Origin: Powellomyces hirtus
Taxonomy: Eukaryota; Chytridiomycota; Chytridiomycetes; Spizellomycetales; Powellomycetaceae
Reading direction: 5' to 3'
Assembly: GCA_025526995.1 (NCBI GenBank)
Contig: JAHLKG010000025.1
Coordinates: forward strand, 186,001-250,000
DNA length: 64,000 bases
Under the pieces are notes generated by a model. It was not told the origin of the DNA. It saw nothing but the letters and a program-made list of their open reading frames with translations, and searched no databases. Shown here one piece after another: positions 1 through 10,464 of this stretch. Position numbers and translations under genes: made by a program. Position 1 is the stretch's first letter; the number at the start of each line of letters is the position of its first letter.

Positions 1-494
1 AGGGTGTCAAAGGCTTCAGGAAGGGAAGAGAGCAAGGAGAACACATGGTCCTCCTCAGAAATGGGAGCTCCAATGGCAGCAAGTTCCTGGGTCATCCTCT
101 TGATCTTGTTGATGTGGATGGTCATGGAATCAGTCGGGTCCATTGTCACAGTGAGGAACCGACGTGTCAGGAAGTGTCTGTTGGCAACCCCCTTCTTCTC
201 ATGCACCTCCCTCAGCTTTTCCCATGCTTCAAGGGCAGATTCGGCCTCATGAACGTGCATCAATTGCTCATCATTCAAAGACATGATCAGCAGAGCCAGA
301 GCTCTCTCATCTCGACGTATCCAGTCGTCTGATGCTGTGTTGGTGGCCTTGGCAGTTCCAGAGCCATCCTTGATGTCAATGGCATCCCAAAGTCCCTTCT
401 CAATCAACAGCATCTTCATTTTCAACTTCCAAAGGTGAAAGTTCTCCCCCGTGAACCTCTCAATGGACACTCAAATGTCACAGTCGCCAGCCAT
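1..494 (-). pseudogene. Copia-A gag, N-terminal fragment (cut by window edge)
   Basis: This is the first part of the Copia-A Gag, read right to left from an ATG at 494-492. It is the same UBN2-type Gag that opens the complete copy at 10465. The fragment covers about the first 165 residues and leaves the window at position 1. It belongs to a minus-strand element whose 5' LTR begins at 773. No stop codon is visible, so it may be intact beyond the window; I call it partial. Compared with other copies it has several transitions, including one in the primer site next to the LTR. Confidence 0.85.
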
Positions 495-772
495 CTTGTG
501 CAAAGAGTGTGGCAAAATGGGATAGTCCCGGTGTTCAACCGCAAGTGGTCAGAACCTGCTCTAGGAAATCCACTTCAGTCCAGCCCAGTCCAGACAATAG
601 CTTGTTTGATGGTCAGATGCAGGTGTCCTATGCCTGCTATCTAGGCTCTCGAGTGCTCAAACAGTTCTCCAAGTCCTCAGCAGTACCAGTGATAGGCACA
701 GTGACGTGTTTCCCCTCGAGGGATAGAGGTAGAGTCAGTAATGTTCAGACAGCTGTGTCAGGGCTCATAACT
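495..772 (-). other. Copia-A 5' untranslated leader with degenerate primer site
   Basis: This is the non-coding leader between LTR and gag on the minus strand, homologous to 10186-10464. The primer-binding site abutting the LTR reads GGCTCATAACT on the plus strand instead of GGCTCATAACC. One base of the tRNA match, next to the LTR, is therefore lost. Confidence 0.8.
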
Positions 773-988
773 TGTTGAGACGTCTTGACATCTACAAACA
801 GGAACTCAGCATACCAAATAGGTTGCTAGGTTGTTGTCAAGACTTGCAGAGGGTCTGAAGGTGCTTCCCAAGGTAGGGAAGGTCGCCTGTAGTGTTTGGC
901 AGAGTGTACTAGACAAGTAGAGTGTGTTGGACTGTTATTGTATTGGTTGGGGATGCCCAGAGGGCGTCCTTTTATAACACTTTGGATC
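773..988 (-). repeat. Copia-A LTR, left part of a split LTR
   Basis: The first 216 bp of a minus-oriented Copia-A LTR run from TGTTGAGACG to TTTGGATC. At 989 another full LTR begins. The missing remainder, starting with the same GGATC, is found at 29531-29790 and continues at 37733-37761. The three pieces add up to 500 bp, the full LTR length. GGATC at 984-988 and 29531-29535 therefore looks like the target duplication of an insertion into this LTR. Confidence 0.8.
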
Positions 989-1488
989 TATTGAGACGTC
1001 TTGACATCTACAAACAGGAACTCAGCATACCAGATAGGTTGCTAGGTTGTTGTCAAGACTTGCAGAGGGTCTGAAGGTGCTTCCCAAGGTAGGGAAGGTC
1101 GCCTGTGGTGTTTGGCAGAGTGTACTAGACAAGTAGAGTGTGTTGGACTGTTATTGTATTGGTTGGGGATGCCCAGAGGGCGTCCTTTTATAACAATTTG
1201 GATCATAGTACATGTGTAGTGACAATCTAACTGTGCCCTAGCTTGGCCAAGACGGCCCTGGCCTGGCCTAGTATTGTTCCCAATCACAGGGTGTCTTTTT
1301 GCCTTTTCTTGGCGCTTCTATCAGCGCTCCAGACGTGTTCTAGGCTTTCCCAGGCCCTCTCCAGCTATTCTGGATCGTCCTAGACCATTCTGGATCATTC
1401 CAGACCATTCTAGACACAAGTGGATGTCCTCCCACATGTCCCGTGTGCTCTAAGTCCTCCCAGAGGTGCCCACAGGTAGATTCCAACA
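989..1488 (-). repeat. Copia-A LTR (minus), left end of rearranged block
   Basis: A 500-bp LTR with its first dinucleotide mutated (TA instead of TG) and an intact CCAACA end. Its left flank is the GGATC of the split LTR. On its right it joins directly to plus-strand pol sequence at 1489, without primer site or polypurine tract, so at least one side is a rearranged junction. Confidence 0.85.
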
Positions 1489-2030
1489 TGTTCTCCATTA
1501 TTGCCACAGACGACTTGGAGGCACATCAGATGGACGTGAAGACAGCATTCTTGCAAGGGGATCTGGACTATGTGATCTACATGCGCCAACCGGAGGGCTT
1601 TGAGGATTCCAAGCATCCAGGACGGGTCTGCAAGCTTGGGAGACCCCTCTACGGCCTCAAGCAATCAGCAAGGCGCTTCAACCACAAGATAGACCACAAA
1701 CTGAAGTCTATGGGCTTTGTGCAGTCGACTGCAGAGCCTTGCATGTACTACAGGAGTCAGAATGGGACAACAGAGTACATTCTGATCTATGTGGACGACC
1801 TCATTGTGGCCTCATCAAGCAAGGAACAGCTGGGGGATGTCAAGAAGGAGCTGAGGCGAGCTTTTGAGATGACAGACCTTGGAGAGCTGAATTACTTCCT
1901 TGGGATTCACATCAGACGGAGCAGAAGCACCCGCACCATCTGGTTGTCTCAGAAGAAGTATGTTGAAGAGGTCGTTTCAAAATTCAACATGGGAGATGCC
2001 AAGGTTCATGCCACGCCTATGGAACATGGA
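1489..2030 (+). pseudogene. Copia-A reverse transcriptase fragment
   Basis: About 180 codons of reverse transcriptase, including the catalytic YVDD and the following LGIHIRR region, matching 13213-13750 of the complete copy. It starts abruptly at an LTR end. At about 2030 it jumps back to an earlier part of pol (the CKWVFKRKL region), so the same RT segment is present twice in a row. The jump also shifts the frame, and translation ends at about 2081. Confidence 0.85.
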
Positions 2031-3490
2031 ACAGGGGCAGAAAAGCTATTGGATGCAAGTGGGTCTTCAAACGAAAGCTGAAGGACACAGGAGAGCTTGA
2101 CAGATACAAGGCAAGACTTGTTGCCAAGGGATTTTCTCAGAGAGAGGGATTGGACTATCAGGAGACGTTTGCTCCTGTTGCCAAGTTTGGTTCCATGAGA
2201 CTGCTGTTCTCCATCATTGCCACAGATGACTTGGAGGCACATCAGATGGACGTGAAGACAGCATTCTTGCAAGGGGATCTGGACTATGTGATCTACATGC
2301 GCCAACCGGAGGGCTTTGAGGATTCCAAGCATCCAGGACGGGTCTGCAAGCTTGGGAGACCCCTCTACGGCCTCAAGCAATCAGCAAGGCGCTTCAACCA
2401 CAAGATAGACCACAAACTGAAGTCTATGGGCTTTGTGCAGTCGACTGCAGAGCCTTGCATGTACTACAGGAGTCAGAATGGGACAACAGAGTACATTCTG
2501 ATCTATGTGGACGACCTCATTGTGGCCTCATCAAGCAAGGAACAGCTGGGGGATGTCAAGAAGGAGCTGAGGCGAGCTTTTGAGATGACAGACCTTGGAG
2601 AGCTGAATTACTTCCTTGGGATTCACATCAGACGGAGCAGAAGCACCCGCACCATCTGGTTGTCTCAGAAGAAGTATGTTGAAGAGGTCGTTTCGAAATT
2701 CAACATGGGAGATGCCAAGGTTCATGCCATGCCTATGGAACATGGACTGCACCTCAGAAACAACATGGCACCTCAGAATGAGACGGATGAGCTGGAGATG
2801 AGCTCTGTGCCATACAGGAATGCAGTGGGCAGTTTGATCTATGCCATGCTAGGAACACGCCCTGACATTGCTGCTGCAGTTGGAATTGTGTCCAAGTACC
2901 TTGCAAAGCCTGGAAAGGAGCATTGGAGTGCTGCCAAGCGGATCATCAGATACCTGAAGGGCACAAGCGAACTTGGAATCCTTCTGGGAGGCAAAGAGAA
3001 TGTCTCTGAGCCTAGGAAGCTGGTTGGATACTCGGATTCCGACTATGCTGGATGTTTGGACACATGGAGATCAACCACTGGATTCATCTTCATGTTCAAC
3101 GGGCCTATCACCTGGCAATCCAAGCGGCAGATCACTGTAGCTCTTTCAAGCACGGAAGCAGAGTACATGGCACTAGCCCAGTGCACCAAGGAAGCTGTTT
3201 GGCTTCGTCTGCTTGCAGGGGAGCTCGGATTCAAGCAGGATGGACCCACAATGCTCTTTGAGGACAACCAGGGTGCCATTGCTCTTGCTAAGAACCCGAC
3301 ATTGCATGCCAGCACCAAACACATTGAAGTGAGGTACCACTTTATCAGAGAAGCACTAGGACGCTTGGAGATTGCATTAGAGTATCTCTCGACTCAGGAC
3401 ATGGTTGCAGACATCTTGACAAAACCACTGGCTAGGGATCAGTTCTTGAAACTGAGGGACGCCTGTGGGATCACAAAACATGTTTCGTGA
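2031..3490 (+). pseudogene. Copia-A RT-RNase H, 3' part of pol
   Basis: The C-terminal third of the Copia-A polyprotein, from the CKWVFKRKL motif through YVDDL, the RNase H motifs (YSDSDYAG, TEAEYMALAQ, EDNQGAI) and the natural TGA at 3488-3490. The reading frame is open throughout, but gag, protease and integrase are missing. It is followed after seven bases by an LTR at 3498, the normal arrangement for the end of this element. It carries W for R at the LDTRRST motif. Confidence 0.9.
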
Positions 3491-3497
3491 GTGGGAG

Positions 3498-3997
3498 TGT
3501 TGGAATCTACCTGTGGGCGCCTCTGGGAGGACTTAGAGCACACGGGACATGTGGGAGGACATCCACTTGTGTCTAGAATGGTCTGGAATGGTCCAGAATG
3601 GTCTAGAACGATCCAGAATAGCTGGAGAGGGCCTGGGAAGGCCTAGAACACGTCTGGAGCGCTGATAGAAGCGCCAAGAAAAGGCAAAAAGACACCCTGT
3701 GATTGGGAACAATACTAGGCCAGGCCAGGGCCGTCTTGGCCAAGCTAGGGCACAGTTAGATTGTCACTACACATGTACTATGATCCAAATTGTTATAAAA
3801 GGACGCCCTCTGGGCACCCCCAACCAATATAATAACAGTCCAACACACTCTACTTGTCTAGTACACTCTGCCAAACACCACAGGCGACCTTCCCTACCTT
3901 GGGAAGCACCTTCAGACCCTCTGCAAGTCTTGACAACAACCTAGCAACCTATCTGGTATGCTGAGTTCCTGTTTGTAGATGTCAAGACGTCTCAACA
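3498..3997 (+). repeat. Copia-A LTR 1 of plus array
   Basis: A 500-bp LTR, TGTTGGAATC to GTCTCAACA. It is preceded by the pol 3' end and followed by the half-tRNA primer site GGTTATGAGCCCTGA. Confidence 0.95.
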
Positions 3998-4276
3998 GGT
4001 TATGAGCCCTGACACAGCTGTCTGAACATTACTGACTCCACCTCTATCCCTATCTGGGAAACACGTCACTGTGCCTATCACTGGTACTGCTGAGGACTTG
4101 GAGAACTGTTTGAGCACTCGAGAAGCCTAGATAGCAGGCATAGGACACCTGCGTCTGACCATCGAACGAGCTATTGTCTGGACTGGACTGGACTGGAGTG
4201 GATTTTCTGGAGCAGGTTCTGACCACTTGCGGTTGAACACCGGGACTATCCCATTTTGCCACACTCTTTGCACAAG

Positions 4277-4906
4277 ATGGCTGGCGACTCTGACATCCGA
4301 GTGTCCATTGAGAGGTTCACTGGGGAGAACTTTCACCTTTGGAAGTTGAAAATGAAGATGCTGTTGATTGAGAAGGGACTTTGGGATGCCATTGACATCA
4401 AGGACGGCTCTGGAACTGCCAAGGCCACCAACACAGCATCAGACGACTGGATACGTCGAGATGAGAGAGCTCTGGCTCTGCTGATCATGTCTTTGAATGA
4501 TGAGCAATTGATGCATGTTCATGAGGCCGAATCCGCCCTTGAAGCATGGGAAAAGCTGAGGGAGGTGCATGAGAAGAAGGGGGTTGCCAACAGACACTTC
4601 CTGAGACGTCGGTTCCTCACTGTGACAATGGACCCAACTGATTCCATGACCATCCACATCAACAAGATCAAGAGGATGACCCAGGAACTTGCAGCCATTG
4701 GAGCTCCCGTTTCTGAGGAGGACCATGTGTTCTCCTTGCTCTCTTCCCTTCCAGAAGCCTTTGACACCCTTGTGATGACTCTGGAGTCGACCAGTGAGAA
4801 GCTGGACTTGGCTTTTGTGACACCCAGGCTGTTGCAGGAGGAAATGAGGCGTGCAGATGGAAAGAAGTGTTGGAATCTACCTGTGGGCACCTCTGGGAGG
4901 ACTTAG
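4277..4906 (+). pseudogene. Copia-A gag truncated by LTR, chimeric tail
   Basis: Starts at the usual ATG (4277) and encodes about 197 residues of the UBN2-like Gag core. At 4868 an LTR interrupts the gene just before the region leading to the zinc knuckle. The frame runs 13 codons into the LTR and stops at 4906. The product would be a Gag core without nucleocapsid, protease or polymerase. The leader 3998-4276 and primer site upstream are normal. The five bases before the LTR (AGAAG) have no matching duplication elsewhere in the window, so the partner end has been lost or exchanged. Whether it is translated is unknown. Confidence 0.85.
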
Positions 4907-5367
4907 AGCACACGGGACATGTGGGAGGACATCCACTTGTGTCTAGAATGGTCTGGAATGGTCCAGAATGGTCTAGAACAATCCAGAATAGCTGGAGAGG
5001 GCCTGGGAAGGCCTAGAACACGTCTGGAGCGCTGATAGAAGCGCCAAGAAAAGGCAAAAAGACACCCTGTGATTGGGAACAATACTAGGCCAGGCCAGGG
5101 CCGTCTTGGCCAAGCTAGGGCACAGTTAAATTGTCACTACACATGTACTATGATCCAGATTGTTATAAAAGGACGCCCTCTGGGCACCCCCAACCAATAT
5201 AATAACAGTCCAACACACTCTACTTGTCTAGTACACTCTGCCAAACACCACAGGCGACCTTCCCTACCTTGGGAAGCACCTTCAGACCCTCTGCAAGTCT
5301 TGACAACAACCTAGCAACCTATCTGGTATGCTGAGTTCCTGTTTGTAGATGTCAAGACGTCTCAACA
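4868..5367 (+). repeat. Copia-A LTR 2 of plus array
   Basis: A 500-bp LTR inserted in gag sequence on its left side and serving as the 5' LTR of tandem unit 1 on its right. Confidence 0.95.
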
Positions 5368-5646
5368 GGTTATGAGCCCTGACACAGCTGTCTGAACATT
5401 ACTGACTCCACCTCTATCCCTATCTGGAAAACACGTCACTGTGCCTATCACTGGTACTGCTGAGGACTTGGAGAACTGTTTGAGCACTCGAGAAGCCTAG
5501 ATAGCAGGCATAGGACACTTGCGTCTGACCATCGAACGAGCTATTGTCTGGACTGGACTGGACTGGAGTGGATTTTCTGGAGCAGGTTCTGACCACTTGC
5601 GGTTGAACACCGGGACTATCCCATTTTGCCACACTCTTTGCACAAG

Positions 5647-8600
5647 ATGGCTGGCGACTCTGACATCCGAGTGTCCATTGAGAGGTTCACTGGGGAGAAC
5701 TTTCACCTTTGGAAGTTGAAAATGAAGATGCTGTTGATTGAGAAGGGACTTTGGGATGCCATCGACATCAAGGACGGCTCTGGAACTGCCAAGGCCACCA
5801 ACACAGCATCAGACGACTGGATACGTCGAGATGAGAGAGCTCTGGCTCTGCTGATCTTGTCTTTGAATGATGAGCAATTGATGCATGTTCATGAGGCCGA
5901 ATCCGCCCTTGAAGCATGGGAAAAGCTGAGGGAGGTGCATGAGAAGAAGGGGGTTGCCAACAGACACTTCCTGAGACGTCGGTTCCTCACTGTGACAATG
6001 GACCCAACTGATTCCATGACCATCCACATCAACAAGATCAAGAGGATGACCCAGGAACTTGCAGCCATTGGAGCTCCCGTTTCTGAGGAGGACCATGTGT
6101 TCTCCTTGCTCTCTTCCCTTCCAGAAGCCTTTGACACCCTTGTGATGACTCTGGAGTCGACCAGTGAGAAGCTGGACTTGGCTTTTGTGACATCCAGGCT
6201 GTTGCAGGAGGAAATGAGGCGTGCAGATGGAAAGAAGAACTCTGGAAAGGCAGCAAAAGCCTTCTTCACACAAGCTGACACCAAAGGGAATGCTCAGAAG
6301 ACCAACAAGGCTGGGGGAAAGCCAGATTGGAAGAAGGAGGCAGTCTGTCACTACTGCAACAAGAAGGGCCACATCAAGAAGGAATGCCACAAGAGGGCAG
6401 CAGACAAGAAGAAGGGCCTAAACCAGGCCAACTCAACTCAACAGATGCCTGGAGGCTTTGCTTTCACCACCATTGGAACTCAGATGCCATCCCTGACATC
6501 CAACACTTGGATTTTGGACTCAGGAGCCTCTCAGCACATGACTGGCCGCAGAGAGCTGTTTGGGGACTATGAGAAGATGTCTCCTGTCGCCATTGAGATG
6601 GCAGACAATCACACATTGGAAGCTGTGGGGCATGGAACGCTTCACACATGGGTGATCAACACAGAGGGGAAGACAGTGCCCCTGCAAATCCAGAACTGCT
6701 GGCACGTCCCCAAGATGACCAAGAACCTCCTATCACTGGCTCGCCTTGCCAAAGCTGGAGCTTGTTTTGAAGTGGGACCACAGGCTGCTCGGATCATTGC
6801 AAAGGGTGGGACAGCTTTCTTTGCCAAAGAGAACCAATTTGTCTACACATTCGAGACAACACATGGGCAGGCAAATGCTGGCATTGCCCACAATGTTGGA
6901 AGGGACACAACAAGTCAGGACTTGTCCCTATGGCATCAGAGACTCGGCCATTTGAACGTTGCAGACATTGGAAGGCTCACCAAGCTTGCCAAGGGCGTTC
7001 AAACCAGTGGGAGCTTGAGCATTTGTGACACTTGTGCACTCAGCAAAGCAAGCAGAGCGCCATTCCCCAAGGCACAGGCCTCCAGAGCATCAGAGAAGCT
7101 GGGATTGATCCACACAGATGTCTGGGGACCAGTTGAACCACCCACAATCACTGGATATCGCTATTTCGTCACATTCATTGATGACAAGACGAGATATTTC
7201 CATGTTTGCCTTATGAAGACCAAGGCAGAAGTTGCTAGGCACTATCAGGAGCTGGAAGCAGCACTCGTCCCCCTACATGGAAAGCAGATCAAAGCTGTCA
7301 GATCCGACCCAGGAGGCGAGTACATGAGCAACTTGCTAAGGGACCACTTCAAGGAGAAGGGCACACAGCATCAGAGGAGTTCAGTAAATACTCCACAGCA
7401 AAATGGTGTTGCTGAACGAGCCAACCGTACCCTTGTGGAGATGGGGAGATGTTTGTTGAAGCAGTCAGGCTTGGACAAGCGTTTCTGGGGAGAAGCAATC
7501 ATGACAGCAGTCTATCTGAGGAACAGATCTCCCACTGTTGCATGCCCCAAGACGCCTTATGAGATGTTCCATGGTATCCCACCATCTCTGGGACATTTGA
7601 GGACGTTTGGTTGCATTGTCTATGCCTACATTCAACCCAACAAGCGCCAGAAGCTGGATGATGCTGCCGTCAAGTGCATCATGCTGGGGTATAGCTCCCA
7701 CAGCAAGGAATACCGGCTTATGGACATACAGACTAAGAAGATCCTGTTCTCCAGAAGTGTCAAATTCGATGAGAAGAGCTTCATTCCATCCCTCCAGTCT
7801 GCTCAGACGCCCCAAGTGCCTGCTGAGAGCCTGGAAGTGGGAATTGGGCCTGAAATGAAGCTGCAGGATGTCAGTGACGAGCTGCAGGATGTCAGTGACA
7901 ACTCTGAGGACACAGCCATGTCAGAGGGAGAGGAGAACATGAGGGAACGGACCCCTGAGCCGTCCTCTGACTATGAGAGTGCTGCAGAGCCTTCTCCAAC
8001 CCCCAAAAGACTCAGGAAGCCGCCAGAAGAGTGGTGGAAGGCTTCAAGCAACGCTGCAAACGTTGCTGCAGTTGCCTATGCTGTCTCCTTTGTCTCAAAC
8101 AAGCCCACAAGCTACAAGGAGAGCCAGACCATGCCAGATGCTTCACAATGGCGTCAGGCTGCTCAGGAAGAGATGGATGCTCTTGCCAAGAATGGGACAT
8201 GGCAACGTGTGGACCTGCCAAGGGGCAGAAAAGCTATTGGATGCAAGTGGGTCTTCAAACGAAAGCTGAAGGACACAGGAGAGCTTGACAGATACAAGGC
8301 AAGACTTGTTGCCAAGGGATTTTCTCAGAGAGAGGGATTGGACTATCAGGAGACGTTTGCTCCTGTTGCCAAGTTTGGTCCCATGAGACTGCTGTTCTCC
8401 ATCATTGCCACAGATGACTTGGAGGCACATCAGATGGACGTGAAGACAGCATTCTTGCAAGGGGATCTGGACTATGTGATCTACATGCGCCAACCGGAGG
8501 GCTTTGAGGATTCCAAGCATCCAGGACGGGTCTGCAAGCTTGGGAGACCCCTCTACAGCCTCAAGCAATCAGCAAGGCGCTTCAACCACAAGATAGACCA

Positions 8601-9678
8601 CAAACTGAAGTCTATGGGCTTTGTGCAGTCGACTGCAGAGCCTTGCATGTACTACAGGAGTCAGAATGGGACAACAGAGTACATTCTGATCTATGTGGAC
8701 GACCTCATTGTGGCCTCATCAAGCAAGGAACAGCTGGGGGATGTCAAGAAGGAGCTGAGGCGAGCTTTTGAGATGACAGACCTTGGAGAGCTGAATTACT
8801 TCCTTGGGATTCACATCAGACGGAGCAGAAGCACCCGCACCATCTGGTTGTCTCAGAAGAAGTATGTTGAAGAGGTCGTTTCGAAATTCAACATGGGAGA
8901 TGCCAAGGTTCATGCCATGCCTATGGAACATGGACTGCACCTCAGAAACAACATGGCACCTCAGAATGAGACGGATGAGCTGGAGATGAGCTCTGTGCCA
9001 TACAGGAATGCAGTGGGCAGTTTGATCTATGCCATGCTAGGAACACGCCCTGACATTGCTGCTGCAGTTGGAATTGTGTCCAAGTACCTTGCAAAGCCTG
9101 GAAAGGAGCATTGGAGTGCTGCCAAGCGGATCATCAGATACCTGAAGGGCACAAGCGAACTTGGAATCCTTCTGGGAGGCAAAGAGAATGTCTCTGAGCC
9201 CAGGACCCTGGTTGGATACTCGGATTCCGACTATGCTGGATGTTTGGACACAAGGAGATCAACCACTGGATTCATCTTCATGTTCAACGGGCCTATCACC
9301 TGGCAATCCAAGCGGCAGACCACTGTAGCTCTTTCAAGCACGGAAGCAGAGTACATGGCACTAGCCCAGTGAACCAAGGAAGCTGTTTGGCTTCGTCTGC
9401 TTGCAGGGGAGCTCGGATTCAAGCAGGATGGACCCACAATGCTCTTTGAGGACAACCAGGGTGCCATTGCTCTTGCTAAGAACCCGACATTGCATGCCAG
9501 CACCAAACACATTGAAGTGAGGTACCACTTTATCAGAGAAGCACTAGGACGCTTGGAGATTGCATTAGAGTATCTCTCGACTCAGGACATGGTTGCAGAC
9601 ATCTTGACAAAACCACTGGCTAGGGATCAGTTCTTGAAACTGAGGGACGCCTGTGGGATCACAAAACATGTTTCGTGA
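5647..9678 (+). pseudogene. Copia-A gag-pol, unit 1 (nonsense in RNase H)
   Basis: A full-length Copia-A polyprotein gene from ATG 5647 to the normal end at 9678, broken by a single in-frame TGA at 9370-9372. The complete copies have TGC (Cys) there, in the motif after TEAEYMALAQ. The protein would stop about 100 residues early and lose the end of RNase H. Gag, zinc knuckle, protease, integrase and RT are otherwise readable. It also has LYSLKQ instead of the family's LYGLKQ in RT, a change at a strongly conserved glycine. It is therefore probably non-autonomous. Confidence 0.93.
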
Positions 9679-9685
9679 GTGGGAG

Positions 9686-10185
9686 TGTTGGAATCTACCT
9701 GTGGGCACCTCTGGGAGGACTTAGAGCACACGGGACATGTGGGAGGACATCCACTTGTGTCTAGAATGGTCTGGAATGGTCCAGAATGGTCTAGAACGAT
9801 CCAGAATAGCTGGAGAGAGCCTGGGAAGGCCTAGAACACGTCTGGAGCGCTGATAGAAGCGCCAAGAAAAGGCAAAAAGACACCCTGTGATTGGGAACAA
9901 TACTAGGCCAGGCCAGGGCCGTCTTGGCCAAGCTAGGGCACAGTTAGATTGTCACTACACATGTACTATGATCCAAATTGTTATAAAAGGACGCCCTCTG
10001 GGCACCCCCAACCAATATAATAACAGTCCAACACACTCTACTTGTCTAGTACACTCTGCCAAACACCACAGGCGACCTTCCCTACCTTGGGAAGCACCTT
10101 CAGACCCTCTGCAAGTCTTGACAACAACCTAGCAACCTATCTGGTATGCTGAGTTCCTGTTTGTAGATGTCAAGACGTCTCAACA
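9686..10185 (+). repeat. Copia-A LTR 3 (reference copy)
   Basis: A 500-bp LTR with TGTTG...CAACA ends. Visible parts include a block of 10-bp repeats at 9760-9808 (consensus near TCYRGAATGG), a GC-rich segment with short inverted repeats near 9845-9865, a TATA box at 9982-9989, and a CCAAT motif near 10010. These mark the promoter-bearing U3. The purine-rich GAGTGGGAG just before 9686 is the likely polypurine tract. Confidence 0.95.
9982..9989 (+). promoter_or_regulatory. TATA box in Copia-A LTR
   Basis: TATAAAAG lies about 297 bp into the LTR and is conserved in nearly all LTR copies in both orientations. Transcription would start a few tens of bases downstream, which defines the U3/R boundary. 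Confidence 0.6.
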
Positions 10186-10200
10186 GGTTATGAGCCCTGA
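10186..10200 (+). promoter_or_regulatory. Primer-binding site for an initiator tRNA-Met half
   Basis: GGTTATGAGCCCTGA directly follows the LTR. It is complementary to UCAGGGCUCAUAACC, the anticodon stem-loop of eukaryotic initiator tRNA-Met (CAU anticodon), rather than to a tRNA 3' CCA end. Drosophila copia and yeast Ty5 are known to prime from such a half tRNA. The same site follows the LTRs at 3997, 5367, 15003 and 19821, and sits in reverse before those at 42079, 44603 and 47127. The ATG inside the site opens a 7-codon upstream ORF in Copia-A. Confidence 0.85.
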
Positions 10201-10464
10201 CACAGCTGTCTGAACATTACTGACTCCACCTCTATCCCTATCTGGGAAACACGTCACTGTGCCTATCACTGGTACTGCTGAGGACTTGGAGAACTGTTTG
10301 AGCACTCGAGAAGCCTAGATAGCAGGCATAGGACACTTGCGTCTGACCATCGAACGAGCTATTGTCTGGACTGGACTGGACTGGAGTGGATTTTCTGGAG
10401 CAGGTTCTGACCACTTGCGGTTGAACACCGGGACTATCCCATTTTGCCACACTCTTTGCACAAG

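Noticed and set aside
9887..10132. An 81-codon frame repeated in every Copia-A LTR
   Set aside because: It begins with GTG, not ATG, spans the promoter region of the LTR, and recurs only because the LTR recurs. No protein family features.
10444..10464. Extending Copia-A gag upstream to TTG at 10444
   Set aside because: A non-ATG start is unlikely when an ATG follows seven codons later in all copies except units 3 and 4.
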